Source: Prorocentrum cordatum (lineage: Eukaryota > Sar > Dinophyceae > Prorocentrales > Prorocentraceae). From it: a stretch of 64,000 bases of DNA. The notes under the pieces are model-generated. The model was not told the origin of the DNA. It searched no databases and saw only the letters and a program-made list of their open reading frames with translations. Within the stretch, counting starts at the first letter, position 1. The number at the start of each line of letters is the position of its first letter. The position numbers and the translations under genes are program-made. Of the stretch, positions 38,563-50,210 are shown piece by piece. The DNA lies in contig CAUYUJ010001737.1 of assembly GCA_963575745.1 (NCBI GenBank), positions 33,668 to 97,667 of the forward strand, given 5' to 3'.

Positions 38563-38923
38563 CTGGGACCGGCGGTAAACCGTCAATCAGGTAACCGCCG
38601 GGCCCTCGTAGAGCTCTTTTCTGATGGAGGAAGCTTCGGAGGCGAGGCCCGAAGTGCTGGAAAAAATACATTTTTCGATGTTTTATGTGTCGTCGGTTGC
38701 TTCAAGTGTTTTCGTAGTAATACTGTACCTACGGGCCTGGAAATTTACAGGTGCACGCGTCATAGCCCATTACAGGTGCGAAGATTCTGGTTTCTCTAAA
38801 TGAATAGTCAAATATCTTTTAAATCTTCGCAAAACAGACGCAAAGTCACCACTTTGTCTCTGGGTCGACCAACTAGCTCCAGCCCATGCCATAATTCCTC
38901 ATGCCCAAGAGCTCTACGAGGGA
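38563..38923 (-). mobile_element. Array copy 1: type C HLE
   Basis: 361 bp, head CTGGGACCGGCGGTAAA, tail CAAGAGCTCTACGAGGGA. The next head begins at the very next base. Confidence 0.75.
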
Positions 38924-39297
38924 CTGGCGTCGGCAGTCAACTGTGAACCTTGAAAAGCTGACCGAAGACCCTCCTAGAGCCTTGATGTAAAGCAGACAGC
39001 TTATCAGAGCATTTCTAGAAAAATACAAATTTTTATATTCGGTGTGAACACGATTCGGTTCCTCCAAATCTTTAAATATGAAAAAGCCCGCCACAGAGCT
39101 GAGTTGCTCGCAGAAAAAAGTTGAGATACCAATGCTTGAAATGAAAATCCTTTCTGAAGATGAATTGTCAAATATCTCAAATCTTAGCAAAACCGACCCA
39201 AAGTTATCACATTGTCCTTCCTGGCCGGGCCGATCAACTAGCTCCAGCCCGCGCCAGAATTTCTCTAGCTCATCGATAACAAAGAGCTCTACGAGGT
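38924..39297 (-). mobile_element. Array copy 2: decayed HLE
   Basis: 374 bp. Head CTGGCGTCGGCAGTCAAC with a degraded stem (GCTGACCGAAGACC); tail AAAGAGCTCTACGAGGT. It is flanked directly by array copies 1 and 3. Confidence 0.7.
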
Positions 39298-39699
39298 CTG
39301 GAAAGCGGCGGTAAACCATCAACCAGGATACCGCCGGAACCCTCGTAGAGCTCTTTTCTTACACCGCGCTCCTCGTAACACATCAAGAAAGCTTCTGGAG
39401 CGAAAAACAAGAAAATCGAAAAAAAACACGTTTTTCTGTTTTTCCCAACGTCGGTTCCTTAAAGTGTTTTTGATAGTAATACTGTACCTACGAACCTGAA
39501 CATTTTACCGGCGAGCGCGGCATAACCCACCACAGGTGCGGAAAATCTGCTTTCTGAAAATGAATTGTCAAATATTTTCAAATATTTGCAAAACAACCCA
39601 AAAGTTATCACTTTATCCTTTCTGGTCGGGTCGACCAACTAGCTCCACCCCGCGCCGGAATTCCTCTAGCTCATCGACGACGAAGAGCTCTACGAGGTG
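39298..39699 (-). mobile_element. Array copy 3: type C HLE
   Basis: 402 bp, head CTGGAAAGCGGCGGTAAACC with right arm GATACCGCCGGAACC, tail GAAGAGCTCTACGAGGTG. The host element continues after it. Confidence 0.75.
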
Positions 39700-39781
39700 T
39701 TTTAAATTCTTTGCAAAATCACCCAAAAGTTGCCACATTGTCCACTTGGTAGCATCCAAAACCCGGAGCGGAAAGAGAACA

Positions 39782-40767
39782 CTGGGCGCCGGCGGTAAAC
39801 CGTCAACCTTTCTTACCGCCGGGGGACTCGTAGAGCTTCCTAGCTCGACTTAAGTTGAGAAAACCGACAGCACCTACCAACATTCCGACTCATAGTGAAT
39901 ATTTTTTGACCTCTGAATGCGACAGGCGGACGCGTCTGATGTCTGCGAATCGACTCCTGTCATTACCAGCCCTGCAGCCCCCCTACAGCTCGAGTTAAGT
40001 GCAGAAAACCGACAGCACCTCTCAGGATGACTCGAACAATACAGTAGTTTCGCAGACCTAATTCGGGGAGGAAACCGATTTCCAAACTCTGGATTCGACA
40101 GGCGCCTCATGTCTTCAAATCGATTCCTGTGACCACTAGCACTGTAGCCCCCCTCAGCGCGAGTTGAACGAAGAAAACCGAGAGCACTTCTCAAGATGAC
40201 TCGACCAATACGAATAGTTTCGCGATTCTAGATCGGGCAGCAGACCGAAATCAGAGCTCTGGATTCGACAGACAAACGCAACTGCTGATTCTGGATCAGT
40301 TTCTGTAAACATCAGCTCTGTAGCTGTCCTACAGCCCGAGTTAAGTACAGAAAGCCGATAGTTCCTGTCAAGATCGAATAATACGAACAGGTTTGCGGAC
40401 TTAGCTCGGCTAACAGATCGAGTTGAGACCTCTGGATTCAACAGGCGAACGCGCCAAATTATTCTACATCGATTAGCTGTGCTCACCAGCTCTGTAGCTG
40501 TCCTAAAGCTCGAGTTATGTTCAGAAAACCGTCAGCGCGTCAAGATGACTCAAAACGGCCGATCCCGCCAGTGCTTTTCGATAGTAATATTCACCCGATC
40601 GAGCTGAGATCAAGATGGCGAGCGGGGATAAGATCGAATATCACGGGAAAAAATACTAGAGCTCAAACGAATTGTTGAATTTCGAGAACAAAATTTCCAA
40701 CCGACCAAAAGTCACCAAAAGTTCCGTCGAGATTTTTCTTGCCAACTAGCTCTCCAGCGCGCCGGAA
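39782..40767 (-). mobile_element. Type B HLE, tail displaced by later insertions
   Basis: Intact hairpin, then the variant start TAGCTCGACTTAAGTTGAG also seen at 47631. Four 178-bp units, the type B 5' region and CTAGCTCTCCAGCGCGCC up to GGAA at 40767. The likely closing tail is GGGAAGCTCTACGAGTCA at 48904-48921, 8 kb away, beyond all nested copies. Confidence 0.6.
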
Positions 40768-41104
40768 TGGCGCCGGCGGTGAACCGTCAACCTGGTCACC
40801 GCCGGGAACCTCGTAGAGCTCCTAGCACGCGTAAGAGTGCTCAGCATCAAAGGAAAGGGCTCCTGGAAGCATTTCTCAAAAAAGAGAAGCATGATTTTTT
40901 CCGTGTCGAACATAAAGTTAGTTTCGCCAAGTGTTTTGATAGTAAAAGAACATGTAGAGAGCTCATATTAGGACGCAGAGGCCCTCATAGTCGTCTACAG
41001 GTGCGAAAAATCTGCTTTCTCAAAATGAACGGTCAAAGATCTTTCAAATATTCGCAAAACCACCCAAAAGTTGTCACATTGTCCTTTCTGGCCGGGTGGG
41101 CCAA
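40768..41104 (-). mobile_element. Type A HLE, head and body
   Basis: Head TGGCGCCGGCGGTGAACC (first C missing), strong GGTGA/TCACC stem. Body complete to GGGCCAA (41104), where another type A head occupies the self-target site. Confidence 0.75.
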
Positions 41105-41386
41105 CTGGCGCCGGCGGTGAACCGTCAACCTGGTCACCGCCGGGACCCTCGTAGAGCTCCTTCCACGCGTAAGAGTGCTCAGAGCCGAAAGAGAGAGCTT
41201 CTGGAAGCATTTCTCGGAAAAGGTAAAAATGTTTTTTTTCGTGTCGACATCAAGATGGTTGCTCCAAGTGTTTTGATAGTAAAACTGTCTCAGAATAGCT
41301 GAGCTGCTCGCAGGATCAAGTTAAGATACCAATGCTCGGAGTAAAGATCTGCTTTCTCAAAATGCATTGTCAAATATATTTCAAAA
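41105..41386 (-). mobile_element. Type A HLE, head and partial body
   Basis: Head at the self-target site of the previous copy. The middle differs from other type A copies (GTCTCAGAATAGCTGAGCTG, as near 1460 and 39090). Interrupted at TTTCAAAA by a type B HLE. Host body resumes at 42435 and 42852. Confidence 0.7.
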
Positions 41387-42434
41387 CTGGGCGCCGGCGG
41401 TAAACCGTCAACCTTTCTTACCGCCGGGGGACTCGTAGAGCTTCCTGCCAACATATAATGTCGAAAAGAATTGCAGAGAAAAAATAGTTTTCAGCCCAAG
41501 CAATTTCAGACCTCTCCTGCATGCGACAGGCGGGCGCGTCTGATCTCTCTGAATCGATTCCTGTGATTACCAGCCCTGCAGCCCTCCTACAGCCCGAGTT
41601 AAGTGCAGGGAACCGACAGCACCTCTCAGGATGACTCGAACAATACGAATAGTTTCGCGGACCTAGTTTGGGCAGCAGACAGAGTTCGGAGCTCTGGGTT
41701 CGAAAGGCGACGCGTCTGATGTCTCCGAATCGATTCCAGTCACTACCAGCCATGCAGTCCCCTACAGCCCGAGTTAAGTGCAGAGAACCGACAGCACCTC
41801 TCAAGATGACTCGAACAATACGAATAGTTTCGCGATTCTAGATCGGGCAGGAGACCGAGTTCAGAGCTCTCGATTCAACAGACAACGACCACTGATGACT
41901 CTGAATGAGATTCTGTACGTATCAGCTCTGTAGCTGTCCTACAGCCCGAGTTAAGTACAGAAAACCGAGAGCGTCTGTCAAGATGACTCGAATAATAGGA
42001 ATAGGTTTGCGGACCCAGCTCGGCTAGCAGACCGTGTTCAGACCTCTGGATTCAACAGGCCAAAGCGCCTGACCATTCTGAATCGATTAGCTATGCTTAC
42101 CAGCTCTGTAGCTGTCCCGAAGCTCGAGTTATCTTGAGAAAACCGTCACCGCCTATCAAGATAACTCGAAACGGCCGATCCCGCCTGCCTGCTTTTTGGC
42201 AGTAAAAGCTACCCGATCGAGCTGAGATCAAGATGGCGAGCGGGAATAAGATCGAATATCATGGAAAAAATACTAGAGCTCTAACGAATGGTCAAATTTT
42301 GAGAACAAAATTTTCAACCGACGAAAAGTCACCAAAAGGTCCGTCGAAATTTTTCTTGCCAACTAGCTGTCCAGCGCCCCGGAATTACTCTTAAGCTTCC
42401 AGCAATAACTTGCTAGGGGAAGCTCTACGAGTTA
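41387..42434 (-). mobile_element. Type B HLE, complete
   Basis: 1,048 bp, strong GGTAA/TTACC hairpin, four 178-bp units, tail GGGGAAGCTCTACGAGTTA. The host continues with AATTGCAAAACCATCC, consistent with no duplication though the host is diverged. Confidence 0.8.
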
Positions 42435-42455
42435 AATTGCAAAACCATCCAAAAG

Positions 42456-42851
42456 TACCTCGTAGAGCTCTTGGATAAAGAGCTAAGAGGAATTCGGGCG
42501 CAGGATGGAGCTAGTTGGCCGACCCGACGTTAAGAGAGAATGTGGTAACCTGGGGTCGTTTTTTTCACTTTATTGAAAAATTTGAAGTTCGTTTTTAAAA
42601 CTGAGATTTTCATTCCCTGTAGAAAGATATGGCGCACCTGCTATTAATTTGTTATGTCTCTAGCGGCAGTATTACTATCAAAACACTTGGAGGAACGACT
42701 GTGGAGAAAAACTGAAACATCGTGATCTTTCGAGTTGGTCGGCTCACGCTGTAGAAGCTTCTATCATGTGTTCCGAAGAGCCCTGTGCAAGAAAAGAGCT
42801 CTACGAGGTGCCCGGCGGTAACCTGGTTGACGGTTTACCGCCGGTTCCCAG
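42456..42851 (+). mobile_element. Type C HLE, flipped, clean insertion
   Basis: 396 bp from TACCTCGTAGAGCTC to a hairpin with arms CCGGCGGTAA/TTACCGCCGG and TTCCCAG. Host flanks CCAAAAG and TTACCACTTTG rejoin to the usual CCCAAAAGTTACCAC with no duplication. It is the second flipped copy with unambiguous ends. Confidence 0.85.
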
Positions 42852-45702
42852 TTACCACTTTGTCCTTTCTGGCCGGGTCGACCAACTGGGCGCCGGCGGT
42901 AAACCGTCAACCTTCGTTACCGCCGGGGGACTCGTAGAGCTTGCTGACAACATATAATGTCAAAAGAAAAAATAGTTTTTTAGCCGAATCAATGTTCCAG
43001 ATGCTTCTGGAACGTCCGATGCTTCTGGATTGTCTCGGATGCAACAGCCGAACGTCGCAGATGTTTCTGGATTGTCTTCTGCACGAGCTCTGTAGCTCTT
43101 CTACAGCCCGAGTTATGTGCGTAAATCGACAGCACCTCTCAAGATGACTCGAACAATACGAATAGTTTCGCAAATCTAGCTCGACTATCAGACCGAGTTC
43201 AAACCTCTCCATGGGACAGGCAGACGCGTCTGATGTCTCTGCATCGAGTTATGTGATAACCAGCCCTAGAGAGAGCCATGCAGAAAACCGATAGCACCTC
43301 TGAGGATGACTCAAACAATACGAATAGTTTCGCGGATCTAGTTCTGGCAGCAGACAGAGTTCGGAGCTCTCGATTCAGAAGGAGGACGCGCCTCATATCT
43401 CCGAATCGATTCCAGTGAATACCAGCTATGCAGCCCCCCTGGAGCCCGAGTTAAGTGCAGAGAGCCGACAGCATCTCTCAAGATGACTCGAATAATACAA
43501 ATAGTTAGAGCAGACAGAGTGATCTCTCGATTCAGCAGACAACAGACTATGATCCTGAATCAGATTCTGTACGTATCAGCTATGTAGCTGCAGCTCGAGT
43601 TAAGTACAGAAAACAGAGAGCGTCTGTCAAGATGACTCGAATCATACGAATAGGTTTGCGGACCTAGCTCGGCTAGCAGACCGAGGTCAGACCTCTGGGT
43701 TCAACAGACGAACGCGCCTGATCATTCTGCATCGATTAGCTGTGCCCACCAGCTCAAAAAAACGAACAGATTGGCAAACCTAGCTCTAGTATCAGACCGA
43801 GTTCAGACCTCTGCATGCGACAGGCGGACGCGTCTGATGTCTCTGAATCGATTCCTGTGGTTACCAGCCCTGCAGCCCCCCTACAGCCCAAGTTAACTGC
43901 AGGAAACCGACAGCACCTCTCAGGATGACTCGAACAATACGAACAGTTTCGGGGACCTAGTTCGGCAGCAGACAGATTTCGGAGTTCTCGATTCGAAAGG
44001 CGGACGCGCCTGATTGCTCCAAATCGATTCGACTGATTACCAGCCATGCAGCCCCCCTACAGCCCAAGTTAAGTGCAGAGAACCGACAGCATCTCTCAAG
44101 ATGACTCGAACAGTACGAATAGTTTCGTGATTCTAGATCGGGCAGCAGACCGAGTTCAGAGCTCTGGATTCGACAGACAACGACCACTGATGATTCTGAA
44201 TCAGATTCTGTACGTATCAGCTCTGTAGCTGTCCTGTGAGTTGAGTACAGAAAACCGAGAGCGTCTGTCAAGATGACTCGAATAATAGGAATAGGTTTGC
44301 GGACCCGGCTCGGCTAGCAGACCGAGTTCAGACCTCTTGGTTCAACAAGCGAACGCGCCTGATGATTCTGAATCGAGTAGCTGTGCTTACCAGCTCTGTA
44401 GCTGTCCTGAAGCTAGAGTTATCTTGTGAAAACCGACATTGCCTGTCAAGATGACCCGAAACGGCCGATCCCGCCTGCCTGCTTTTTGGCAGTAAAAGGT
44501 ACCCGATCGAGCTGAGATCAAGATGGCGAGCGGAAATAAGATCGAATGTCATGGGAAAGAATACTAGAGCTCTAACGAATGTTCAAATTTCGAGAACAAA
44601 ATTTTCAACCGACCAAAAGTCACCAAAAGGTCCGTCGAGATTTTTCTTGCCAACTAGCTCTCCAGCGCCCCGGAATTACTCTTAAGCTTCCAGCCATAAC
44701 TGGAACCGGCGGTAAACCGTCAACCAGGTTACCGCCGGGTGCTCGTAGAGCTCTTTTTGCGTACAGCGCTCCTTGGTACATACGCATGAAGACTCTGGGG
44801 AAGATCCCCAAAACTCGAAAATCACGTTTTATGTTTTTATCGAAAGACGGTTCCGCCAAGTGTTTTGATAGGAATACTGCCCCTACGGGCATAAGAATTC
44901 ATTCGCGAACGCAAAATAACCCACTACAGGTGCGAAAAATACCAGTTCTCAAAATGAATGTTCAAATCTCTCAGAAAGTTTGTCCAACCGACCCAAAGTT
45001 CGCACATTGTCCGTCGGGGCCGGGTCGGCCAACTGGGATCCGGCGGTGAACCGTCAACCAGGTAACCGCCGGGAGCCTCGTAGAGCTCTGCTCTTGAGCA
45101 CACGAAAAAAACTTTCCCACGCGTGAAGAAAAAAGCTCGAAAAATACTTTTTTTTTATTCTGCATCTGGTTTTGTGGACGTAGCTCGAGTACCAGACCCA
45201 GTTGAGACCTCTCGATGCGAGAAAAGAACGCGTCCGGTGATACAGGACTGATTCATATGCGTATGAGCTCTTTAGCTCTTTTAAATATTCAGTTGAATAC
45301 AGAAAACCGAGAATACTTCTCAAATGACTCGAATGATACATATAGTTTCGCGGACCTAGCTCGAGTATAAGACCGAGTTCAGACCTCTGGATGCAACACA
45401 CGAACGCGCATGATGATTCCAGATACGTTTCTAAGTATAAGCTCTGTAGCTAATCCTAAGAATCGAGCTAAGTATCGAAAACGGTCAACGCGTGTTGGGA
45501 TGACTCGAAACACAGTCGGTTCCCTCAAGTGTTTTGATCGTAATATTCCATCTACAGACCTGAAAACTTTACTGGCAGACGCGTCATAACCCACTACGCG
45601 TGGGGAAAATACCAGTTCTAAAAACGAATTTTTAAATTTTCCATAAAGATCGAAAAACCGACCCAAAGTCGTCACATTGTCTCTTAACGTCGGGTCTGTC
45701 AA

Positions 45703-47316
45703 CTGGGCGCCGGCGGTAAACCGTCAACCTTTCTTACCGCCGGGGGACTCGTAGAGCTTCCTGACAACATATAATGTCGAAAAAAATTACACCGAACAAA
45801 TATTTTTTCAGCCCGAGCAATTTCAGATCCTTGGATGCAACAGCCGAACGCCCCTGATGCTTCTGGATTGTCTCGCACGAGCTCTGTAGCTCTCCTACAG
45901 CCCGAGTTACGTGCGTAAATCGACAGCACCTCTCAAGATGACTCGAACAATACGAATAGTTTGGCAAACCTAGCTCGGGTACCAGACCAAGTTCAGACTT
46001 GTGCACGCGACAGGCGGACGCGTCTAATGTCTCTGAATCGATTCCTGCGATTACCAGCCCTGCAGCCCCCCCCCTGCAGCCCGAGACAAGTGCAGAGAAC
46101 CGACAGCACCTCTCAGGATGACTCGAACAATACGAATAGTTTCGCGGACCTAGTTTGGGCAGCAGACAGTGTACGGAGCTCTGGATTCGAGAGGCGGACG
46201 CGCCTCATGTCTCCGAATCGATTCCAGTGATTACAAGCCATGCAGCCCCCCTACAGCCCGAGTTAAGCGCAGAGAACCGACAGCGTCTCTCAAGATGACT
46301 CGAATAATACGAATAGTTTCGCAATTCTAGACCGGGCAGCAGAACGAGTTCAGAGCTCTGGATTCAACAGACAACGGCCACTGGTGATTCTGAATCAGAT
46401 TATGTACGCATCAGCTCTGTAGCTGTCCTGTAGCTCGACTTCAGTACAGAAAACCGAGAGCGTCTATCAAGATGACTCGAATAGTGCGAATAAGTTTGCG
46501 GACCTAGCTCGGCTAGCAGACCGAGTTCAGACCTCTGGGTTCAACAGGCGAACGCGCCTACATCGATTAGCTGTGCTTACCAGCTCTGTAGCTGTCCTAA
46601 AGCTCGAGTTATCTTCAGAAAACCGTTATTGCGTGTCAAGATGACCCGAAACAGCCGAACCCGCCTGCCTGCTTTTTGGCAGTAAAAGTACCCGGTCGAG
46701 CTGAGATCAAGACGGCGAGCGGGAATAAGATTCCCGGATAGCTCCTTGAGAGCAGAGGGTTTCAGATAAGAAGCCGGCTGTGGGTGGTGAGGAGGACACG
46801 CCCACGCTCGCCGGTCCACGATCCCCGGAGCAACTCGCCGGAGTTCGCAGCGTGTCCGGGAGCGTGGCTTCCTAGCGTTTCCCAATACGCGTGGCTCCAG
46901 GGTGCGCGAAGCGCTTCGGCAGAGCTTCGGAAGAGCTTCGGCAGTTCTTCCAGGCTCCTAGGCAGATCTTCCTTGCGCGCTTTGCAGGGCCCCACGCATC
47001 GTAAACGGCGCCCCTGCGAGCGTCTCCTGCGAGGTTTCCAGCGTCCCGCGCATCGTTTCAGGCGGCCTGGCAGCGGTCCCCGTGCGGCGTTCCGCGCTTG
47101 GCTTCGCTATCCGGGTTTTGGACGCTTACAAGTCGGATATTATGGGAAAAAATACTAGAGCTGAAACGAATTGTTGAATTTCGAGAACAAAATGTTCAAC
47201 CGACCAGAAGTCACCCAAAGGTCCGTCGAGATTTTTCTTGCCAACTAGCTCTCCAGCGCCCCGGAATTACTCTTAAGCTTCCAGCAAGAACTTGCCAAGG
47301 GAAGCTCTACGAGTTA
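45703..47316 (-). mobile_element. Type B HLE, innermost shell, with a GC-rich insert
   Basis: Head at 45703. Five 178-bp units, then the type B 5' region, interrupted between GGGAATAAGAT (46732) and CGGATATTATGGG by a GC-rich element (about 46733-47131). Tail GGGAAGCTCTACGAGTTA ends at 47316. Confidence 0.85.
46733..47131. mobile_element. GC-rich element, opposite orientation
   Basis: Begins TCCCGGATAGCTCCTTGAGAG and ends CTATCCGGGTTTTGGACGC, the reverse complement of the start of the other GC-rich copies. Contains repeated AGAGCTTCGGAAGAGCTTCGG and GCGTTTC/CGCGCAT motifs. Weakly related internally to the others. Confidence 0.5.
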
Positions 47317-47464
47317 CTAGCTTCACTCTGCGCCCCATTTCCTCTTAGCTCATCTTGCCGAAGAGCTCTACGAGGTACTAGCTGCAGCCTGCGCCCGAAT
47401 TCCTCTAGCTCATCGATGTCGAAGAGCTCTACGAGGTACTTGCTAAGGGAAGCTCTACGAGTTA

Positions 47465-48921
47465 CTGGCGCCGACAGTGAACCGTTAAGCTGGTTATCGC
47501 CGGGACCCTCGTAGAGCTCCTAACACGCGTTCAGGTGCTGAGTATCAAAAGAGAGGGCTTCTAGAAGCACTGGGCGCCGGCGGTAAACCGTAAACCTTGG
47601 TCACCGCCGGGAGACTCGTAGAGCTTCCTAACTCGACTTAAGTTGAGAAAACAGACAGCACTTACCAACAATCTGACTTATAGTGAATAGTGTTTGACCT
47701 CTGAATGCGACAGACGGACGCATCTGATGTCTGCCAAGTCATTACCAGCCCTGCAGCCCCCCTACAGCCCGAGTTAAGTGCAGAGAACCGACAGCATCTC
47801 TCAGGATGCCTCGACCAATAGCAATAGTTTCGCGAACCTAGTTCGGGCAGTAGACAGAGTTCGGAGCTCGGTATTCGACAGGCGGACGCGCCTGATGTCT
47901 TCAAATCGATCCCAGTGATTACCAGCCATGCAGCCCCCCTACAGCCCGAGTTAAGTCCAGATAACCGACAGCATCTCGCAAGCGACTCGAACGATACGAA
48001 TAGTTTCGCGATTCTAGATCGGGCAGAAGAACGAGTTCAGAGCTCTGGATTCGACAGGCAAACGCAACTGATGATTCTGAATTCGTGCCTGTGAATATCA
48101 GCTCTGTAGCTGTCCTACAGCTCGAGTTAAGTACAGAAAACCGAGAGTTTCTGTCAAGATGATTCGAATAATACGAACAGGTTTGCGGACCTAGCTCGGC
48201 TAGCAGACCGATGTTCAGACCTGGGTTCAGAGTTCAGACGAACGCGCCTGATTATTCTGCATGTATTAACTGTGCTTATGAGCTCTGCAGCTGCCCTAAA
48301 TTCAGAAAACCGTCAGCGCATATCAAGATGACTCCTCAGAACGGCCGATCCCGCCAGAGTGCTTTTCGATAGTAATATTCATCCGATCGAGCTGAGATCA
48401 AGATGGCGAGCGGGAATAAGATCAATCACGGGAAAAAATACTAGAGCTCAAATTTTGAAAACGAAATTTTCAACCGACCAGCAAAAGTTCCGTCGAGATC
48501 TTTCTTGCCAACTAGCTCTCCCGCTCCGGAATTACTCTTAACTGGCACCGGCGGTGAACCGTCAACCTGGCCACCGCCGGGAACCTCGCAGAGCTCCTAG
48601 CACGTGCAAGGGTGCTCGGAGTCGAAAGAGAGAGCTTCTAGAAGAATTTCTCGAAAAAGAGAAAAATTGATTTTTTTTCGTGTCAATATGAAGATGGTTC
48701 CGCCAAGTGTTTTGATAGTAAAAGTGCGCCTATCGAGCTCATACTAAGACGGAGAGGCCCTCATAGTCGTTCACAGGTGCGAAAAATCTGCTTCCTCAAA
48801 ATGAATTGACTTCTAAGGGAAGCTCTACGAGTCACTAGCTCCAGCCGGCGCCGGAATTCCTCTAGCTCATCGATGACGAAGAGCTCTACGAGGCACTAGC
48901 TTAGGGAAGCTCTACGAGTCA
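47465..48921 (-). mobile_element. HLE cluster: heads at 47465, 47570 and 48542; three tails
   Basis: Type A head CTGGCGCCGACAGTGAACC (47465), then type B head (47570, variant start CTAACTCGACTTAAG), then type A head CTGGCACCGGCGGTGAACC (48542), whose body is truncated at 48810. Tails follow: type B (GAGTCA, 48834), type A (GAGGCA, 48895) and type B (GAGTCA, 48921). These fit closure of the 47570 and 47465 copies and of the outer 39782 copy, with some tails lost. Confidence 0.6.
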
Positions 48922-49810
48922 TTGTAAGCGTCCAAAACCCTCTCAATGCGACAGGCGGACGCGTCTGATGTCTGCGAGTCGACTCCTGTCATTACCAGCC
49001 CTGCAGCCCCCCTACAGCCGGAGTTGAGTGCAGAAAACTGACAGCACCTCTCAGGATGACTCCAAGAATACAGTAGTTTCGCAGACCTAATTCGGGCAGC
49101 AGACCGAGTTCCGAGCTCTGGATTCGACAGGCGGACGCGTCTGATGTCTTCAAATCGATTCCTGTGGCCACCAGCACTGTAGCTCCCCTCAGCGCGAGTT
49201 GAATGGAGGAAACCGAGAGCAGTTATCAAGATGGTTCGACCAATACGAATAGTTTCGCGATTCTAGATCGGGCAGAAGACCGAGTTCAGAGCTCTCAATT
49301 CGACAGACAAACGCAACTGATGATTCTGAATCGGTTTCTGTAAATATAAGCTCTGTAGCTGTCCTACAGCTCGAGTTAAGTGCAAAAAACCGAGAGTTCC
49401 TGTCAAGATGACTTAAATAATACGAATAGGTTTCCGGACCTAGCTCGGCTAGCAGACCGAGTTCAGACCTCTGGATTCAACAGACGAACGCGCCTCATGA
49501 TTCTGAATGCGATAGCTGTGCTTACCAGCTCTGTAGCTGCCCTGGAGCTCGAGTTATGTTCAGAAAACCGTCAGCGCGTATCAAGATGACTCAAAACGGT
49601 CGATCTCGCCACAGTGCTTTTGAACAGTAATATCCACCCGATCGAGCTGAGATCAAGATGGCGAGCGGGAATGAGATCGAATATCACGGGAAAAAATACT
49701 AGAGCTCTAACGAATGGTCAAATTTCGAGAACAAAATTTTCAACCGAGCAAAAGTCACCAAAAGTTCCGTCGAGATTTTTCTTGCCAACTAGCTCTCCAG
49801 CGCTCCGGAA
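48922..49810 (-). repeat. 178-bp repeat array and type B 5' region
   Basis: After TTGTAAGCGTCCAAAACC the sequence is four 178-bp units (48940-49590), then AACGGTCGATCTCGCC and GCGAGCGGGAATGAGATCG, ending CCGGAA where a type C HLE is inserted. No head is attached. No gene. Confidence 0.7.
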
Positions 49811-50210
49811 CGGAACCGGCGGTAAACCGTCAACCAGATTACCGCCGCGGCCCTCGTAGAGCTCTCTTCTGACACGGCGCTCATCGGTAAGCATGAAGAA
49901 AGCGTCTAGAGCAAGACCTGAGAAACTCAAAAAATCTTTTTTTTTCCTGTTTTTATCCAACGTTGGTTCCTCCAAGTGTTTTGATAGTAATACTACAGCT
50001 ACAGACCTGAAAATTTTACTGGCAGACGCGCCTTAACCTACTACAGGTGCGAAAAATATGCTTTCTCAAAATGAATTGTCAAATATCTTCCAAATATTCG
50101 CAAAACCACCCAAAAGTTATCACTTTGTCCTTTCTGGCCGGGTCGACCAACAGCTCCACCCCGCGCCGGAATTCCTCTAGCTCATCGATGCCGAAGAGCT
50201 CTACGAGGTA
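49811..50210 (-). mobile_element. Type C HLE, complete
   Basis: 400 bp, head CGGAACCGGCGGTAAACC, tail GAGCTCTACGAGGTA. The right flank CTTCCAGCAA lies about 11 bases downstream of the left flank CCGGAA in the type B consensus, so here a short target deletion accompanied or followed insertion. Confidence 0.75.

Larger units (their letters stand above)
38295..39781 (-). mobile_element. Divergent HLE hosting a three-element tandem array
   Basis: The head CTGGCGCCGGCGGTAAA has a decayed right arm (CTGCCGAAATCTCGTAGAGC). The body resembles 2340-2470 (GGAAGAGCTGAGCTGC). It stops at TGTCAAATA (38562), where the array 38563-39699 is inserted. It resumes with TTTTAAATTCTTTGCAAAA and is cut by a GC-rich element start (39744) and the head at 39782. 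Confidence 0.65.
45033..47377 (-). mobile_element. Type E HLE, third shell
   Basis: Head CTGGGATCCGGCGGTGAACC; the stem has GGTGA opposite GTAACC, so it is imperfect. Two or three 178-bp-type units (45170-45490), then the common right half. Split at GTCTGTCAA (45702). Tail CTAGCTTCACTCTGCGCCCC to GAGGTA at 47317-47377. Confidence 0.8.
44700..47438 (-). mobile_element. Type C HLE, second shell
   Basis: Head CTGGAACCGGCGGTAAACC at 44700. Split at GGTCGGCCAA (45032) by the third shell. Tail CTAGCTGCAGCCTGCGCCC to GAGGTA at 47378-47438. Confidence 0.85.
42885..47464 (-). mobile_element. Type B HLE, outermost shell of a four-level nest
   Basis: Head at 42885 after GTCGACCAA. Seven or so 178-bp units (43070-44430). 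It is split in its tail at CCATAA/CTTGCTAAGGG by the element starting at 44700. The remaining tail CTTGCTAAGGGAAGCTC to GAGTTA is at 47439-47464. Confidence 0.85.
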
